A stretch of 64,000 nt of DNA from Chloroflexota bacterium (GTDB taxonomy: Bacteria > Chloroflexota > Anaerolineae > Anaerolineales > Villigracilaceae). Under the pieces are notes generated by a model that ran no database searches, had not been told where the DNA came from, and saw only the letters and a list, made by a program, of their open reading frames with translations. The position numbers and the translations under genes are program-made. Where the stretch lies: positions 124,001 through 188,000 of the forward strand of contig JACRMH010000062.1 in the NCBI GenBank assembly GCA_016219545.1, in the 5' to 3' direction. Of this stretch, positions 41,828-51,582 are shown piece after piece (within the stretch, counting starts at the first letter, position 1; every line of letters begins with the position of its first letter).

Positions 41828-43376
41828 CCATGTAAATAAATTTGTTATGTCCGTCTGGAGTGTCTAACAAGTCTTTAAGTGATTTCAACGCGGCTTCGGG
41901 TTCGAGTATCAAATAGTCTGCGTCGAATTGATCGGCAACTTCAAGGATAGTTTTTTCAGTGCCATAAGGGATCGAAATTGCGGAGCGACCGGTCTGCAAA
42001 TAATATCCGGGCGCATTACGAACGATGACAATATCATTTTTGTTGATGCCATTGTCTATCAGGAATTGTTCAACAGCAGGGTAATCGGCGTCAGTCTCTC
42101 CCCAGCCCAATGAAAATATTCTTAGATAAACGACATAGAATGTGAGGATCATGGCGACCATGACTAGCGCGCTTCTAAATATGACCCGGTTCTGGTCATT
42201 GCCAATGCCGCGTTTTCTCAGGGACAGGAGAATCTCCTCAAGACCCAAAGGCGCGAGAGTCCACCAAATGGGTTGGAGCGCGGCGCCCGCGTGAAAGAAC
42301 GCCCCGCGCGCACCTGCAAAGGGAAAGAGAAATCTCATGACGAAAAAAAGGATCAGCCATGCCAATCCCGCCAGTTTGACGCGCTCATCTTTGCGATAAT
42401 AAAATATGCCGATGAGAATGAACGGAAACAATATGATGCCGCCATGCGCTGCAAATCCGCTTTGCAGATTCATATTCAAAGCCCACACGCGGTCTGCGAA
42501 GATCTTATCCCAGCCAAGCGCGAGGAAGGATTCTTTTGTCAGCACTGTGGGCGGATAGATAAAAGTCTGGTCGTAGTTCGCCAGCCAGAGTGCACGGCTG
42601 CCGCCGGGAGCCATGAGCGATCCATACACATTCAAGTTGCGCACATACCAGGGGGACATGATGATGAGGAAACCGAGGAAGGCGAGGAGCATGGAAGGCA
42701 GAAGGCGCGAGGCAGATGGTGAGTTGACAGTGGACGGTGGACGGTTGACGGTAAAGAGTTTTAGATTGCGAACGGCGAAAACAAATGTAAGTCCAAGCCA
42801 TAATAGACCGTCACTGCGGGCTAGGGTCATTAAGCCGGATAATAGGCCGAGGAAAAACCAGTTGCGCGTGCGGGTTGAGTCTTCGATGAGTTGAGTGGCG
42901 AAAATAAAATACAATCCGCCAAATAACATGAAGAGAGCAAAATTGTCTGTCACGCCAACAAATGGAGTGCTGTACACAGAAAAAATCGCAAGGATGCCGG
43001 AAGTAATGGCAAGGTCGCGTCTTTTTGAAAAGGTGAAAGCCAGATGGGCAGTGATGGGCGGAACAAGCGCCGCAACCAAAAAAAAGAAAAGTCGTGCCGA
43101 AGCAAAGGTGGTCTGACCTGTGAGCCACATCCCAAGCGCAGCAACGATGGAGGCAAGGGGCATCCAATAACTATGAGATGGATGTGGAAGCGAAGTTGTC
43201 CCATCCAGATAATTCCATAAATAGGGTTCAGTGAATCCTTGGCCTGTGGCAAGTTGAATCCCACCTGCAAAATAATAGTCAGAATCAAGATAGCCGGGGG
43301 TCGGCTGGAATTGCGCGATGAAAACGGGAACGGCAAGCCCAAATAGGAAGAGGATGAGGTAGGTGCGAAAATTCAT
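41784..43376 (-). CDS. Polytopic membrane glycosyltransferase-like protein (GT-C fold)
   Basis: A 530-residue protein with about ten membrane segments and a C-terminal soluble domain (YPAVEQFLIDNGINKNDIVIVRNAPGYYLQTGRSAISIPYG). The first loop carries YLDSDYYFAGGIQLATGQGFTEPYLWNY, a D-x-D motif typical of GT-C enzymes. Start 43376 lies five bases after the previous stop and is preferred over an ATG at 43436 inside the upstream gene. A stretch near residues 205-225 (TVNRPPSTVNSPSASR) is encoded by a repeat-like DNA insert at 42700-42758. Confidence 0.75.
   Translation of the reverse strand: MNFRTYLILFLFGLAVPVFIAQFQPTPGYLDSDYYFAGGIQLATGQGFTEPYLWNYLDGTTSLPHPSHSYWMPLASIVAALGMWLTGQTTFASARLFFFLVAALVPPITAHLAFTFSKRRDLAITSGILAIFSVYSTPFVGVTDNFALFMLFGGLYFIFATQLIEDSTRTRNWFFLGLLSGLMTLARSDGLLWLGLTFVFAVRNLKLFTVNRPPSTVNSPSASRLLPSMLLAFLGFLIIMSPWYVRNLNVYGSLMAPGGSRALWLANYDQTFIYPPTVLTKESFLALGWDKIFADRVWALNMNLQSGFAAHGGIILFPFILIGIFYYRKDERVKLAGLAWLILFFVMRFLFPFAGARGAFFHAGAALQPIWWTLAPLGLEEILLSLRKRGIGNDQNRVIFRSALVMVAMILTFYVVYLRIFSLGWGETDADYPAVEQFLIDNGINKNDIVIVRNAPGYYLQTGRSAISIPYGTEKTILEVADQFDADYLILEPEAALKSLKDLLDTPDGHNKFIYMGEIDGSRIFKLETQ
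42700..42758. repeat. Repeat-like insert inside a glycosyltransferase gene
   Basis: On the minus strand the segment reads as imperfect tandem units ACCGTCAACC / GTCCACCGTCC / ACTGTCAAC followed by CCATCTGCCTCGCGCC and TTCTGCCTTCC. Such GTCCACC/GTCAAC and CTGCCTT strings are typical of intergenic filler repeats, not coding DNA. It keeps the frame and adds about 20 Pro/Ser/Thr-rich residues between two membrane segments. Confidence 0.55.
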
Positions 43377-43381
43377 GAGGA

Positions 43382-44704
43382 TTAGGTACGGGGCATGAGG
43401 TCTGTCCAGATGCGGGGCGGATTGATCGCCCACCAACGAATCCAGTATAAGCCAATGACAGTGGAAAGTGGAAGGAAGAGGAAGATGATCTCCTGTGCAG
43501 TTGTACTAAAACGATTGGGCGTGAAGATAAAAACCGCCCAGGGGATGGCAAACATGATCAATAAAAGCGAATAATTTATGCCTGCTCCAAACTTGCGCCA
43601 GCGCTCATAGATGATGGAAAAGACCAATGCCAGCGGAATCATAAGCACGGAGAGATGTTCCATTTCTGTGCGGAAACCCAGCAATGGCGCGGCCGCAAGC
43701 GAAAGACATGCCGCCCAATAAAAATGCCGCGCGTCGCCCCTGCGTGCCATGCTCCACTCATAGCCAAGCATCAGGACCAAAGCGATGATCAAAATCCATG
43801 CAATGACACCGCCGTAGGAAGGAAGGAGATGAATGAAAACTGCACGGGTATTGAAGCCAAAGTCCGCTTTGAGGTTGTTGGCAGTTGCGCGCAGGAATGG
43901 GAGGATCCAATTGGGGTAACCAAGAAAGGATACGAAGAGCAGGATCAGGCTCGACATAAAAAAGACCGAGAAAACACGCTTGCGTTTTTCATATAATACG
44001 CGCAGGAAAATGAAAATAAGAAATGGCGCGCCTACCTCCCAATAGTAAAGAGAGACCGCCATCAACGCTCCTGTAAGCTCGTCCATGTCCATCCGCAGGG
44101 TGAACAATATTTCCGCGTAGAGGAATCCCAACAACAGAACGGGACTGGCTTCTGAGATGGCCTGAAATGAATAAAAATTAAACACCGCAAAGAAGATAAA
44201 CGAGACAGTAAAGATGCGCGGTGTTTCCCAATCGGTAAGGCGCAGGCTTTGGACGGCGAGCGCGAACAATGCCAGTTCCAGGATCAATGTAAATAACGCA
44301 CGAGCAAGATGCGGGTCAGAAAGAAGCGAGAAAGGTAAATAAAGCAGGAAAATCTGAAAGGGCGTATCAAGAATATAGGGTTCTTCCCCTGCCCTCGCGG
44401 CACGTCCATAAACTATTTGTTGAACCTGCGCAGGAATCCTTCCGCCATAAGGATCGACTCTTTGAATAGGTTCTTCAACTTTCTTGTTTTCGGCTGGCGC
44501 AAGGTCTTTGCCATGCTTAAAGTTTTCAGAAAGAAATCCGCGCCCCGCAGCCCAATGGACATAAAAATCACCGCCGCCTTTTAACGTAAGGTTGGCATAG
44601 ACAAGCCCCGCAGAAATTGCCAGAAATAAAATCACAGACAGCGTGATGAAAATATAATCACGAGTGGTTAATGATCTGGATGGGGGTTGAAAAGTTGTGC
44701 TCAA
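43382..44704 (-). CDS. Polytopic membrane protein, DUF2029/GT87-like mannosyltransferase family
   Basis: A 440-residue protein with about ten membrane segments. The N-terminal loop has GGGDFYVHWAAGRGFLSENF, with the Asp expected in GT87/DUF2029 proteins, and PYILDTPFQIFLLYLPFSLLSD in the second conserved position. Related proteins are mannosyltransferases of actinobacterial cell-wall glycans. It is the first of three neighbouring membrane glycosyltransferases, which suggests a shared surface-glycan or glycolipid job. Family assignment is moderately sure, substrate unknown. Confidence 0.7.
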   Translation of the reverse strand: MSTTFQPPSRSLTTRDYIFITLSVILFLAISAGLVYANLTLKGGGDFYVHWAAGRGFLSENFKHGKDLAPAENKKVEEPIQRVDPYGGRIPAQVQQIVYGRAARAGEEPYILDTPFQIFLLYLPFSLLSDPHLARALFTLILELALFALAVQSLRLTDWETPRIFTVSFIFFAVFNFYSFQAISEASPVLLLGFLYAEILFTLRMDMDELTGALMAVSLYYWEVGAPFLIFIFLRVLYEKRKRVFSVFFMSSLILLFVSFLGYPNWILPFLRATANNLKADFGFNTRAVFIHLLPSYGGVIAWILIIALVLMLGYEWSMARRGDARHFYWAACLSLAAAPLLGFRTEMEHLSVLMIPLALVFSIIYERWRKFGAGINYSLLLIMFAIPWAVFIFTPNRFSTTAQEIIFLFLPLSTVIGLYWIRWWAINPPRIWTDLMPRT

Positions 44705-44705
44705 A

Positions 44706-45296
44706 TTATTGGATCACATACCGGAAGATCGGACGGGTTGGCGAATTGCGCGCCGCCTCTTGAAAACCCGCCTGCACGAACGCAGAAGCCGTGCCTGTAA
44801 AAATAAAAGGCGCAGGCTGGTACTGTTTTGTTTCCACAGGATAGCCTTCCACGATTTTACCGCCTTGCTTTTTTACATGCGCAATGGCGGCCTTCAACAA
44901 CTCAACCGTGATGCCTTTGCGGCGATGTTTATTCTCAACATAAAAGCAAGTGATGGACCAGACTTCTTCATCGTCAATGGGTTTGAGGATGCGGGAATGG
45001 GCGAGTTTTGGATAGGCCTTGCGCGGTTCGACCGCGACCCACCCGACGGGATAGCCTTCGGAATAAGCCAGCAGGCCGGGGACTATCTTCGCATCCACTA
45101 TCGACTTTTGCATCTGCCGCGCGGGGTCCCCTGTGTTCTCGCTATAATCTTTTCCGCGCAGCTTCCAAAACATGCACCAGCATCCGCCGCAAGCGCCATG
45201 CGCGCCAAAGAGCATTTCAAAGTCACGCCACAATTTTTGCGTGAGCGGATGAAATGACAGGTCCAATTCTTCGATCATATTTCTTTCTTCAGGCAT
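44706..45296 (-). CDS. GNAT-family N-acetyltransferase
   Basis: A 196-residue acetyltransferase. The acetyl-CoA binding motif is ITCFYVENKHRRKGITVELLKAAIAHVKKQGGKIVEGYP (about residues 110-150; RRKGI is the Q/RxxGxG/A-type loop). The N-terminus has HGACGGCWCMFWKLRGKDY, the CGGCWCM-like cysteine cluster seen in one GNAT subgroup. Start 45296 lies four bases after the DMT transporter stop; an in-frame start at 45380 would overlap that gene. The substrate is unknown. Confidence 0.85.
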   Translation of the reverse strand: MPEERNMIEELDLSFHPLTQKLWRDFEMLFGAHGACGGCWCMFWKLRGKDYSENTGDPARQMQKSIVDAKIVPGLLAYSEGYPVGWVAVEPRKAYPKLAHSRILKPIDDEEVWSITCFYVENKHRRKGITVELLKAAIAHVKKQGGKIVEGYPVETKQYQPAPFIFTGTASAFVQAGFQEAARNSPTRPIFRYVIQ

Positions 45297-45300
45297 AAAA

Positions 45301-46200
45301 TTATCTTCCCTCAATGAGATGGTCGTGCTCGATTGTACCTGAATTCCATTCCTTGAATTGCGAGAGTACGACCGCAACAAAGATCAACGCACAGCCAAAA
45401 ATTTGCACAAAGACAAGTTTTTCGTTAAGGATCAACCAGCCTGAGATGACAGAAAACACCGACTCCAGACTCAATATCAAAGCCGCATCGGCAGGAGGGG
45501 TATGGCGTTGCGCCCAAACTTGAAGCGTGTAACATAATCCGAGCGAGAAGAAGGCTGTGTACGCAATTGCGAACGCAAGCGGCCAATTAAATGACATCAT
45601 GGGTTCGGCAAAAACCCCAACTCCCAAATTTAGGATCGCACACACAAAAAGTTGTCCCACTGAAAATGACAAGGCTTCGAATTTGGATGCAAACTTGCCC
45701 AGCACAATAACATGAAAAGTCCAGAACAATGCGCCAATTAACTCAAGCGCATCCCCAGCCTTGACCTCGAACCTGCCACCCGTTGACAGGAGAAATGCCC
45801 CCACCCCGGCCAACGCCACCGCGACGATGGACATCCAATGTGGTTTCTCACGCCACACAAAAAATAAGGCAATAGGTACAAAAACTACATATAGACTGGT
45901 AATGAAACCTGCATTGCCGGCAGTGGTATATACCATGCCCGCCTGTTGAAGAGCACTCGCAAGAAAAAGCAGGAAGCCGGCAACAAACATCCATTTGTAT
46001 TGTTCACGCAGCAGGTAGGTCGGGTTGGCAACCCGGCGTACACGCAGCGCAAGCGGTAAGACCACCAACGCGGCTAACAAATAACGCGCCCCATTGAACA
46101 GGTACACGCTCCCCATCTGACCTGCGACTCGCTGCGCAACAAATGCCGAGCCCCAGATAATGGAAACAACCAGGAGAGTTAGATCTGCTTTGAGGCGCAT
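45301..46200 (-). CDS. EamA/DMT-superfamily transporter
   Basis: A 299-residue membrane protein with ten predicted segments and two EamA repeats (about 8-140 and 150-285). Typical features are IIWGSAFVAQRVAG near the start, FITSLYVVFVPIALFF, and PPADAALILSLESVFSVISGWLILNEKL near the end of the second repeat. Drug/metabolite exporters of this family remove amino acids or other small molecules. It is upstream of the GNAT gene and likely in one transcript with it. Confidence 0.88.
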   Translation of the reverse strand: MRLKADLTLLVVSIIWGSAFVAQRVAGQMGSVYLFNGARYLLAALVVLPLALRVRRVANPTYLLREQYKWMFVAGFLLFLASALQQAGMVYTTAGNAGFITSLYVVFVPIALFFVWREKPHWMSIVAVALAGVGAFLLSTGGRFEVKAGDALELIGALFWTFHVIVLGKFASKFEALSFSVGQLFVCAILNLGVGVFAEPMMSFNWPLAFAIAYTAFFSLGLCYTLQVWAQRHTPPADAALILSLESVFSVISGWLILNEKLVFVQIFGCALIFVAVVLSQFKEWNSGTIEHDHLIEGR

Positions 46201-46432
46201 GTTTATCCCGTGAATGAAAAATTAGTTTCGAATACGAATGATACAATTATCGCTTGTCTCATAATTAAGGAAACTTTTTGTCGAAAATTGCGAGTGAAAA
46301 ATGAATTTTTTGTTAACCAAATTATGCGATACTGTGTAACAAGTCGCACTTATTGAATTTTGAAAGCCAATGATAGCACAAGATTTATTTGAGCCTGTTT
46401 AACATTTAGCCCATTTACCAGAAAGAAAAATA

Positions 46433-47344
46433 ATGACCAACGCACTTGAAATACAAGGCTTGTCGAAAAATTTTGGCGCGGTAAAAGCCGTGGACAAGAT
46501 CAATGTCACCGTGCGGCGCGGGGAGATTTACGCGTTTCTCGGGTTGAATGGCGCGGGCAAAACCACCACCATCCGCGCGCTGTTGGGGATGATCCGCCCG
46601 AGCGAGGGAAATATCATAGTGCTGGATCAGCCTCTCGGTCAGGATGGAAGCGGGCCGTGGGCGAAGGTCGGTCATCTTGTGGAAAGTCCATCGGCTTATC
46701 CTGAATTAACAGTTCGGGAAAATCTTGAGATTGCGCGGCGTCTGCATGGGATTCGGAACCCTAAGGTTGTGGATGAAGCAATGGATCATCTTTCCATCGC
46801 TCTTTATGCGGACCGTAAAGCTGGCACGCTTTCATCGGGCAATTTACAACGCCTTGGGCTTGCGCGCGCGTTACTGCATGAGCCTGAGTTGATCATCCTC
46901 GACGAACCCGCCAATGGACTTGACCCCGCAGGCGTCGTTGAAATACGTGAGATGTTATCTTCGCTGGCACACGAGCGCGGCATGACAGTTTTTATGTCGA
47001 GCCATATTTTGTCTGAAGTGGATTTGCTCGCAACGCGGATTGGGATCATCCACAAAGGAAGGATGATCGAAGAATTGGACGCGAACAAACTTGAGCAATT
47101 GCGTTCGAGACGTTTGGATATCAAAACGCGCGACAACAAATTTGCCAGTGAAGTTTTGAAGCGTGCGGGATATTCATTAAAGATCGAAGCAGAGACTTTG
47201 GTAATTCTTGAACAGCACGCCCTGGACGCGCCCGACATTATCGCAACACTGCTTGTCAGCGCAGGAGTGTCGCCAACTCATCTCGCGGTGAAACAGGAAA
47301 ATCTTGAAGATTATTTCCTGAGGCTGACGGGAGAAAATCAATGA
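46433..47344 (+). CDS. ABC transporter ATP-binding protein (ABC-2 type exporter)
   Basis: A 303-residue ABC ATPase: Walker A FLGLNGAGKTTTIR (about residues 36-49), signature LSSGNLQRLGLARAL, Walker B LIILDEPANGLDPAGV and switch His in MSSHILSEVD. The C-terminal 80 residues are the usual extension of DrrA/CcmA-like exporters. It pairs with the permease gene, whose ATG overlaps its stop by four bases. Substrate unknown; bacitracin/lantibiotic-like resistance exporters share this plan. Confidence 0.92.
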   Translation: MTNALEIQGLSKNFGAVKAVDKINVTVRRGEIYAFLGLNGAGKTTTIRALLGMIRPSEGNIIVLDQPLGQDGSGPWAKVGHLVESPSAYPELTVRENLEIARRLHGIRNPKVVDEAMDHLSIALYADRKAGTLSSGNLQRLGLARALLHEPELIILDEPANGLDPAGVVEIREMLSSLAHERGMTVFMSSHILSEVDLLATRIGIIHKGRMIEELDANKLEQLRSRRLDIKTRDNKFASEVLKRAGYSLKIEAETLVILEQHALDAPDIIATLLVSAGVSPTHLAVKQENLEDYFLRLTGENQ

Positions 47345-48129
47345 ATCCTTTTATTGCCGCGTTTTGGGCTGAAACGTTGAAGGCGCGCCGCTCAAAAGTC
47401 CCGTTCTTTACTGCGCTCGGGTTTTCCATTGTGCCGTTGGTTGGCGGATTATTTATGATCATCCTGAAAGACCCTGAAGCGGCAAAATCCATGGGACTTA
47501 TCAGCGCCAAGGCACAACTCACAGTCGGCACTGCGGAATGGTCAACGTTATTAAACATGCTCGCCCAAGCGACTGCTGTAGGAGGCGCGATCATTTTTTC
47601 CATCGTCACCACATGGGTATTTGGACGCGAGTTTTCAGACCACACAGCAAAGGAACTGCTGGCGCTGCCTACTTCACGTGCGACAATTGTCACGGCGAAA
47701 TTTATTCTCATTGCCCTGTGGACTTTTGCTTTGACAGTGCTTATCTTCATCCTCGGCTTGATCGTTGGAAATAATGTGGACATCCCAGGCTGGTCAACGG
47801 AATTGTTCCAATCTTCCACTGTGGATATTTTCGGCTCTGCCCTGTTGACCATTGCTTTGCTGCCCTATGTTGCTTTGGTCGCAAGTGCGGGACGCGGGTA
47901 TATGCCCGCCTTCGGCTGGATGGTCTTTTCAACGGTGCTTGCGCAAGTTGCCGCCATTACTGGCTGGGGAGACTGGTTTCCATGGTCAGTGCCGGCCCTA
48001 TTTAGCGGAGCTGTAGGTCCGCGCGCAGAGTTGCTTGGGACGCACAGTTACGTGATTGTTATTACCACAAGTATGATCGGTCTGTTCGCAACATTTATCT
48101 GGTGGCGAAAAGCAGACCATACAAAATAG
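47341..48129 (+). CDS. ABC-2 type transporter permease
   Basis: A 262-residue membrane protein with six predicted segments, beginning with the cytoplasmic AAFWAETLKARRSKVPFFTALGF entry seen in ABC-2 permeases. The segment IVTTWVFGREFSDHTAKELLALPTSRATIVTAKFILIALW is the family's conserved loop. It is translationally coupled to the ATPase before it. Confidence 0.88.
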   Translation: MNPFIAAFWAETLKARRSKVPFFTALGFSIVPLVGGLFMIILKDPEAAKSMGLISAKAQLTVGTAEWSTLLNMLAQATAVGGAIIFSIVTTWVFGREFSDHTAKELLALPTSRATIVTAKFILIALWTFALTVLIFILGLIVGNNVDIPGWSTELFQSSTVDIFGSALLTIALLPYVALVASAGRGYMPAFGWMVFSTVLAQVAAITGWGDWFPWSVPALFSGAVGPRAELLGTHSYVIVITTSMIGLFATFIWWRKADHTK

Positions 48130-48226
48130 CTATTCTCCAAAATCCGGCAAAGGATGAAAATTACGAAAGAAAGCAGCCATGACAGCACGTCAGACGAATA
48201 TTAGAGTAAACGATTACAGGTGAAAC

Positions 48227-49195
48227 ATGACAAATCTTTTTGACAGCACAAAGACAGTAAAAGCCGAACTCTCGAAACAAAAATATATCGCGTCTGATGA
48301 AATCTCGACGATTGTGTATCTCTCGCAGAAATTGGGCAAGCCGCTTCTAACGGAAGGTCCCGCAGGTGTGGGAAAAACTGAATTGGCAAAAGCAATTGCC
48401 GGCGCCACGGGACGCGAGCTCATCCGCTTGCAGTGTTATGAAGGTCTGGACGAATCCAAGGCGTTATATGAGTGGGAATATTCAAAGCAGTTGCTGTACA
48501 CGCAATTGTTGCGCGATAAGTTAAATGACACACTCGGCAAAGCAGAATCACTGGCAGAGGCGGCGGATAAATTAGCGAAAGAGGAAGATGTGTTTTTCTC
48601 GAATCGCTTCTTGTTGCAGCGTCCACTGTTGAAGGCGATCATGAGTGAAAAACCAACTGTCCTGTTGATAGATGAAATTGACCGCGCAGATGCGGAGTTC
48701 GAAGCTTTCCTGTTGGAAATCTTGAGCGACTTTCAAGTGTCCGTGCCTGAGTTGGGGACTCTCACTGCGAAGCACAAACCGTTCGTGGTGTTGACCTCAA
48801 ACAACACCCGCGAATTATCCGAAGCCTTGAAGCGACGTTGTTTGTATCTCTTTATTGATTATCCGAATTTGCAGGAAGAACTTGCGGTGGTGAGATTGAA
48901 AGTACCTGACCTAAATCCAAAGCTCGCGCAACAAGCCGTGGAATTCGTGCAAAAGCTACGCAAAGCGGACATGCGCAAGTCGCCATCCATCAGCGAGACA
49001 TTGGACTGGGCAAATGCGCTTGTGGCGTTGAACGCGTCCAATTTGGATAAAGATGTTTTGGAAGATACACTTTCTGTTTTACTGAAACATGAAGCAGACC
49101 TGCAGAAGGTTAAGCGCCAGATCATGGCTCCCCCACCCCAGCCGCCGAGACCAAGAAATAACAACGATGACTTTGGAAGGTTTTCTGGAAATTAA
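48227..49195 (+). CDS. MoxR-family AAA+ ATPase
   Basis: A 322-residue AAA+ protein. Walker A is LLTEGPAGVGKTELAKAIAG (about residues 41-60), Walker B TVLLIDEIDRADAEFEAFLLEIL, sensor 1 VVLTSNNTRELSEALKRRCLYLFIDYP. MoxR ATPases act as chaperones with VWA-domain partners; here the VWA gene at 50198 is two genes downstream. This pairing resembles the CoxD/CoxE couple of carbon monoxide dehydrogenase maturation, but no CODH gene is present. The tail is Pro/Asn-rich. Confidence 0.92.
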   Translation: MTNLFDSTKTVKAELSKQKYIASDEISTIVYLSQKLGKPLLTEGPAGVGKTELAKAIAGATGRELIRLQCYEGLDESKALYEWEYSKQLLYTQLLRDKLNDTLGKAESLAEAADKLAKEEDVFFSNRFLLQRPLLKAIMSEKPTVLLIDEIDRADAEFEAFLLEILSDFQVSVPELGTLTAKHKPFVVLTSNNTRELSEALKRRCLYLFIDYPNLQEELAVVRLKVPDLNPKLAQQAVEFVQKLRKADMRKSPSISETLDWANALVALNASNLDKDVLEDTLSVLLKHEADLQKVKRQIMAPPPQPPRPRNNNDDFGRFSGN

Positions 49196-49225
49196 TTCCC
49201 AGAAAAAATGCAAGGACACAAACCT

Positions 49226-50194
49226 ATGCGTCTCGCCGTTATAGCCGATATTCATGGAATACTACCCGCAATGGATGCGGTGCTGGATGAAATCTCAAAA
49301 GAGAATGTAGAGGGGATCATCGTGGCCGGAGATATGGTCTCGGGACCAAATTCAGTGGAAGTGATAAATAGACTTCGGCAATCCAACTGCTGGATAATCC
49401 GCGGCAATCAGGAAAACTACGTACTACGGCTTGCCTCGGGAGACGCACCCGATTGGCAATACACATCCAAACAGTGGAGCCCTGTCCGCTGGACGTACGA
49501 GAATATGGATCGCGAGACTTTACTTTTTCTGCAATCCCTGCCTGAACAACTCATAATTCAACTTCCTGAAAAGGATGCAATACATGTTGTGCATGGCTCT
49601 CCGAGTAATGTGTCCGAGCTTATTTTTCCAGATAAGGATATTTCAAAATTGGATCAGGCGCTAAGCGAGGTTGACGAGTCTGTTGTGATCTTTGGTCACT
49701 CCCATGAAGCCTGGGTAATGAAAAGAAATGGAAAACTGGCTGTCAACCCCGGTTCTTTAAGCATGTCGTTCTTCGGCGAACAATGCGGAACCTATGCAAT
49801 ACTAAGCTGGGAAAACCAGCGCTGGAATGCCGAGACTCGCAAACTCTTTTACGATTTCAAATCGCTTCGAAAGGCTTATATAGAGACCGGTCTGCTTGAA
49901 AAAGGGGATGTGATTGCGCGTTGCTGTTTGATCAGCATGGAGACAGGCATAAACTACCTCCCTCCGATGATCAATTACGCCTATCAAAAAGCAAAAGAAG
50001 CAGGCTATGGGGATTTGCCATTCGTTCCTGATGAGATCTGGCATGAAGCGACCAAAACATTCGAAGAGTTAAATTACAAAGACAATGCTTCTGAATTGAT
50101 TTTCAGCTTGAATAACAAGATTACGTCGTCGGGAAGAGCGCCCACCTCTCAACACTTGCACCGTACGCAAGTGCGGTGTGACGAAAGTGAGTAA
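49226..50194 (+). CDS. Calcineurin-like metallophosphoesterase (YfcE/MJ0936-like)
   Basis: A 322-residue protein. The five metal-binding blocks are visible: LAVIADIHGILPAMDAVL, VAGDMVSGPNS, IIRGNQENY, IHVVHGSPSN and VIFGHSHEAWV (residues about 1-165). The remaining 150 residues form an extra C-terminal region not usual in the 180-residue YfcE enzymes. Start 49226 has AAGGA upstream; an ATG at 49208 is less good. It lies between moxR and the VWA gene with three bases to the latter, so may be part of that chaperone unit. Confidence 0.87.
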   Translation: MRLAVIADIHGILPAMDAVLDEISKENVEGIIVAGDMVSGPNSVEVINRLRQSNCWIIRGNQENYVLRLASGDAPDWQYTSKQWSPVRWTYENMDRETLLFLQSLPEQLIIQLPEKDAIHVVHGSPSNVSELIFPDKDISKLDQALSEVDESVVIFGHSHEAWVMKRNGKLAVNPGSLSMSFFGEQCGTYAILSWENQRWNAETRKLFYDFKSLRKAYIETGLLEKGDVIARCCLISMETGINYLPPMINYAYQKAKEAGYGDLPFVPDEIWHEATKTFEELNYKDNASELIFSLNNKITSSGRAPTSQHLHRTQVRCDESE

Positions 50195-50197
50195 CTT

Positions 50198-51574
50198 ATG
50201 GAATCCCGTATCTTACAGTTAATTGCAGCGTTACGCGCAAGCGGGGTGCGCGTGTCTTTGGCGGAATCTGCGGAAGCATTTTCAGCAGTGGATCTAATGG
50301 GGATTCAAGACCGTGAGCATTTCCGTCTGTCACTGCGGGCGACCCTCATTAAAGACTTGAAAGACATCCCCACATTCGATAAATTATTTCCGCTGTTCTT
50401 CGGGTCAAGTCAGCCGCCGATGATGGGCGGAAATCCGTCAGATGAGATGACACCCGAAGAAGCGCAGATGTGGGCAGAAGCGATGAAACAGTTCGCGGAG
50501 AATCTCCGTCAGCGGATGGAAAGGCTGATGAACGGCGAGCCGCTCACCAAGTCCGAGTTGGAAGCGCTGGCTCAGTTGGTCGGGTTGAATCAGGCGGACA
50601 ATCTCAACTATCAAAACTGGATGACTCAGCGCATGATGCGCGCGATGGCGTTTCCCGAAGTCCAGAAGGCGATGAAGGATTTGATGGAACAGCTCGCGCA
50701 GATGGGCATGAACCGCGAACGCATCCAGCAGATCCGCGAAATGATCCAACAAAATATGCAGGGCATGCAGGAGCAGATCCAGCAATTTGCAGGCCAACGT
50801 ATTGCCGAAAATTTAAGTGAGAAGCCGCGCGGCGAAAACATTGATAATTTAATGAACCGTCCGTTCGAGGCTTTGTCGGATTCAGACAAACAACTTCTAC
50901 AGCGTGAAGTACAGAAGCTCGCCGCCGCGTTACGCACACGCATTGCACTGCGTCAGAAGCGCGCCAAGAGCGGGCACATGGACGCAAAGGCAACCATCCG
51001 CGCGAGTTTGAAATATAACGGCGTGCCGATGGAAATTAAATTTCGCAACCGTATTCATAAACCGAAGATCGTTGTGATCTGCGATGTGAGCACGTCCATG
51101 CGCTTTTGTTCGGAGTTGATGTTGAGTTTTCTTTTCGCCTTGCAGGGACAGGTCCGCAAGACGCATGCCTTCGCGTTCATTGACCATCTTGAATCCATCT
51201 CGGAGGATTTCAGCGGCACAAATGCAGACGAAGCGATCCAGTCCGTTTTGTGGCGCATGCCGAGCGGACATTACAACACCGATCTCGGTTACGCTTTGAA
51301 TAATTTCAATGATGATTACATGGATACACTGAACAGCGGGACGACTCTCATCATCGTCGGGGATGGACGTAACAATTACAATGACCCGCGCCTCGATATT
51401 TTCTCGAGCATGTCCCGCCGCTCCACGCGGACCATTTGGCTGAATCCTGAACCCCCGCATTTGTGGCACGGTGACAGTGACATGCCCAAATACGCGCCGC
51501 TATGTAGTGACGTGTTTAAGGTTAGCAATTTGAGGGAGTTAGCTGAAGCTGTAGATGAGCTGATGACTGGGTGA
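50198..51574 (+). CDS. CoxE-like VWA-domain protein
   Basis: A 458-residue protein. The N-terminal half is charged and helical, rich in Met and Gln (MTPEEAQMWAEAMKQFAENLRQRMERLMNGEPL; QQIREMIQQNMQGMQEQIQQF). The C-terminal VWA domain (about 285-458) has a MIDAS, VVICDVSTSMRF (about residue 297), and the TTLIIVGDGRNNYNDP strand. CoxE-like proteins work with MoxR ATPases to insert cofactors or remodel enzymes. The client is not evident from the neighbours. Confidence 0.85.
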   Translation: MESRILQLIAALRASGVRVSLAESAEAFSAVDLMGIQDREHFRLSLRATLIKDLKDIPTFDKLFPLFFGSSQPPMMGGNPSDEMTPEEAQMWAEAMKQFAENLRQRMERLMNGEPLTKSELEALAQLVGLNQADNLNYQNWMTQRMMRAMAFPEVQKAMKDLMEQLAQMGMNRERIQQIREMIQQNMQGMQEQIQQFAGQRIAENLSEKPRGENIDNLMNRPFEALSDSDKQLLQREVQKLAAALRTRIALRQKRAKSGHMDAKATIRASLKYNGVPMEIKFRNRIHKPKIVVICDVSTSMRFCSELMLSFLFALQGQVRKTHAFAFIDHLESISEDFSGTNADEAIQSVLWRMPSGHYNTDLGYALNNFNDDYMDTLNSGTTLIIVGDGRNNYNDPRLDIFSSMSRRSTRTIWLNPEPPHLWHGDSDMPKYAPLCSDVFKVSNLRELAEAVDELMTG

Positions 51575-51582
51575 CTCTGTCC

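Noticed and set aside
49226..51574. Carbon monoxide dehydrogenase maturation cluster (coxD/coxE)
   Set aside because: MoxR and VWA genes resemble CoxD and CoxE, but no molybdenum hydroxylase subunit genes are in the window.
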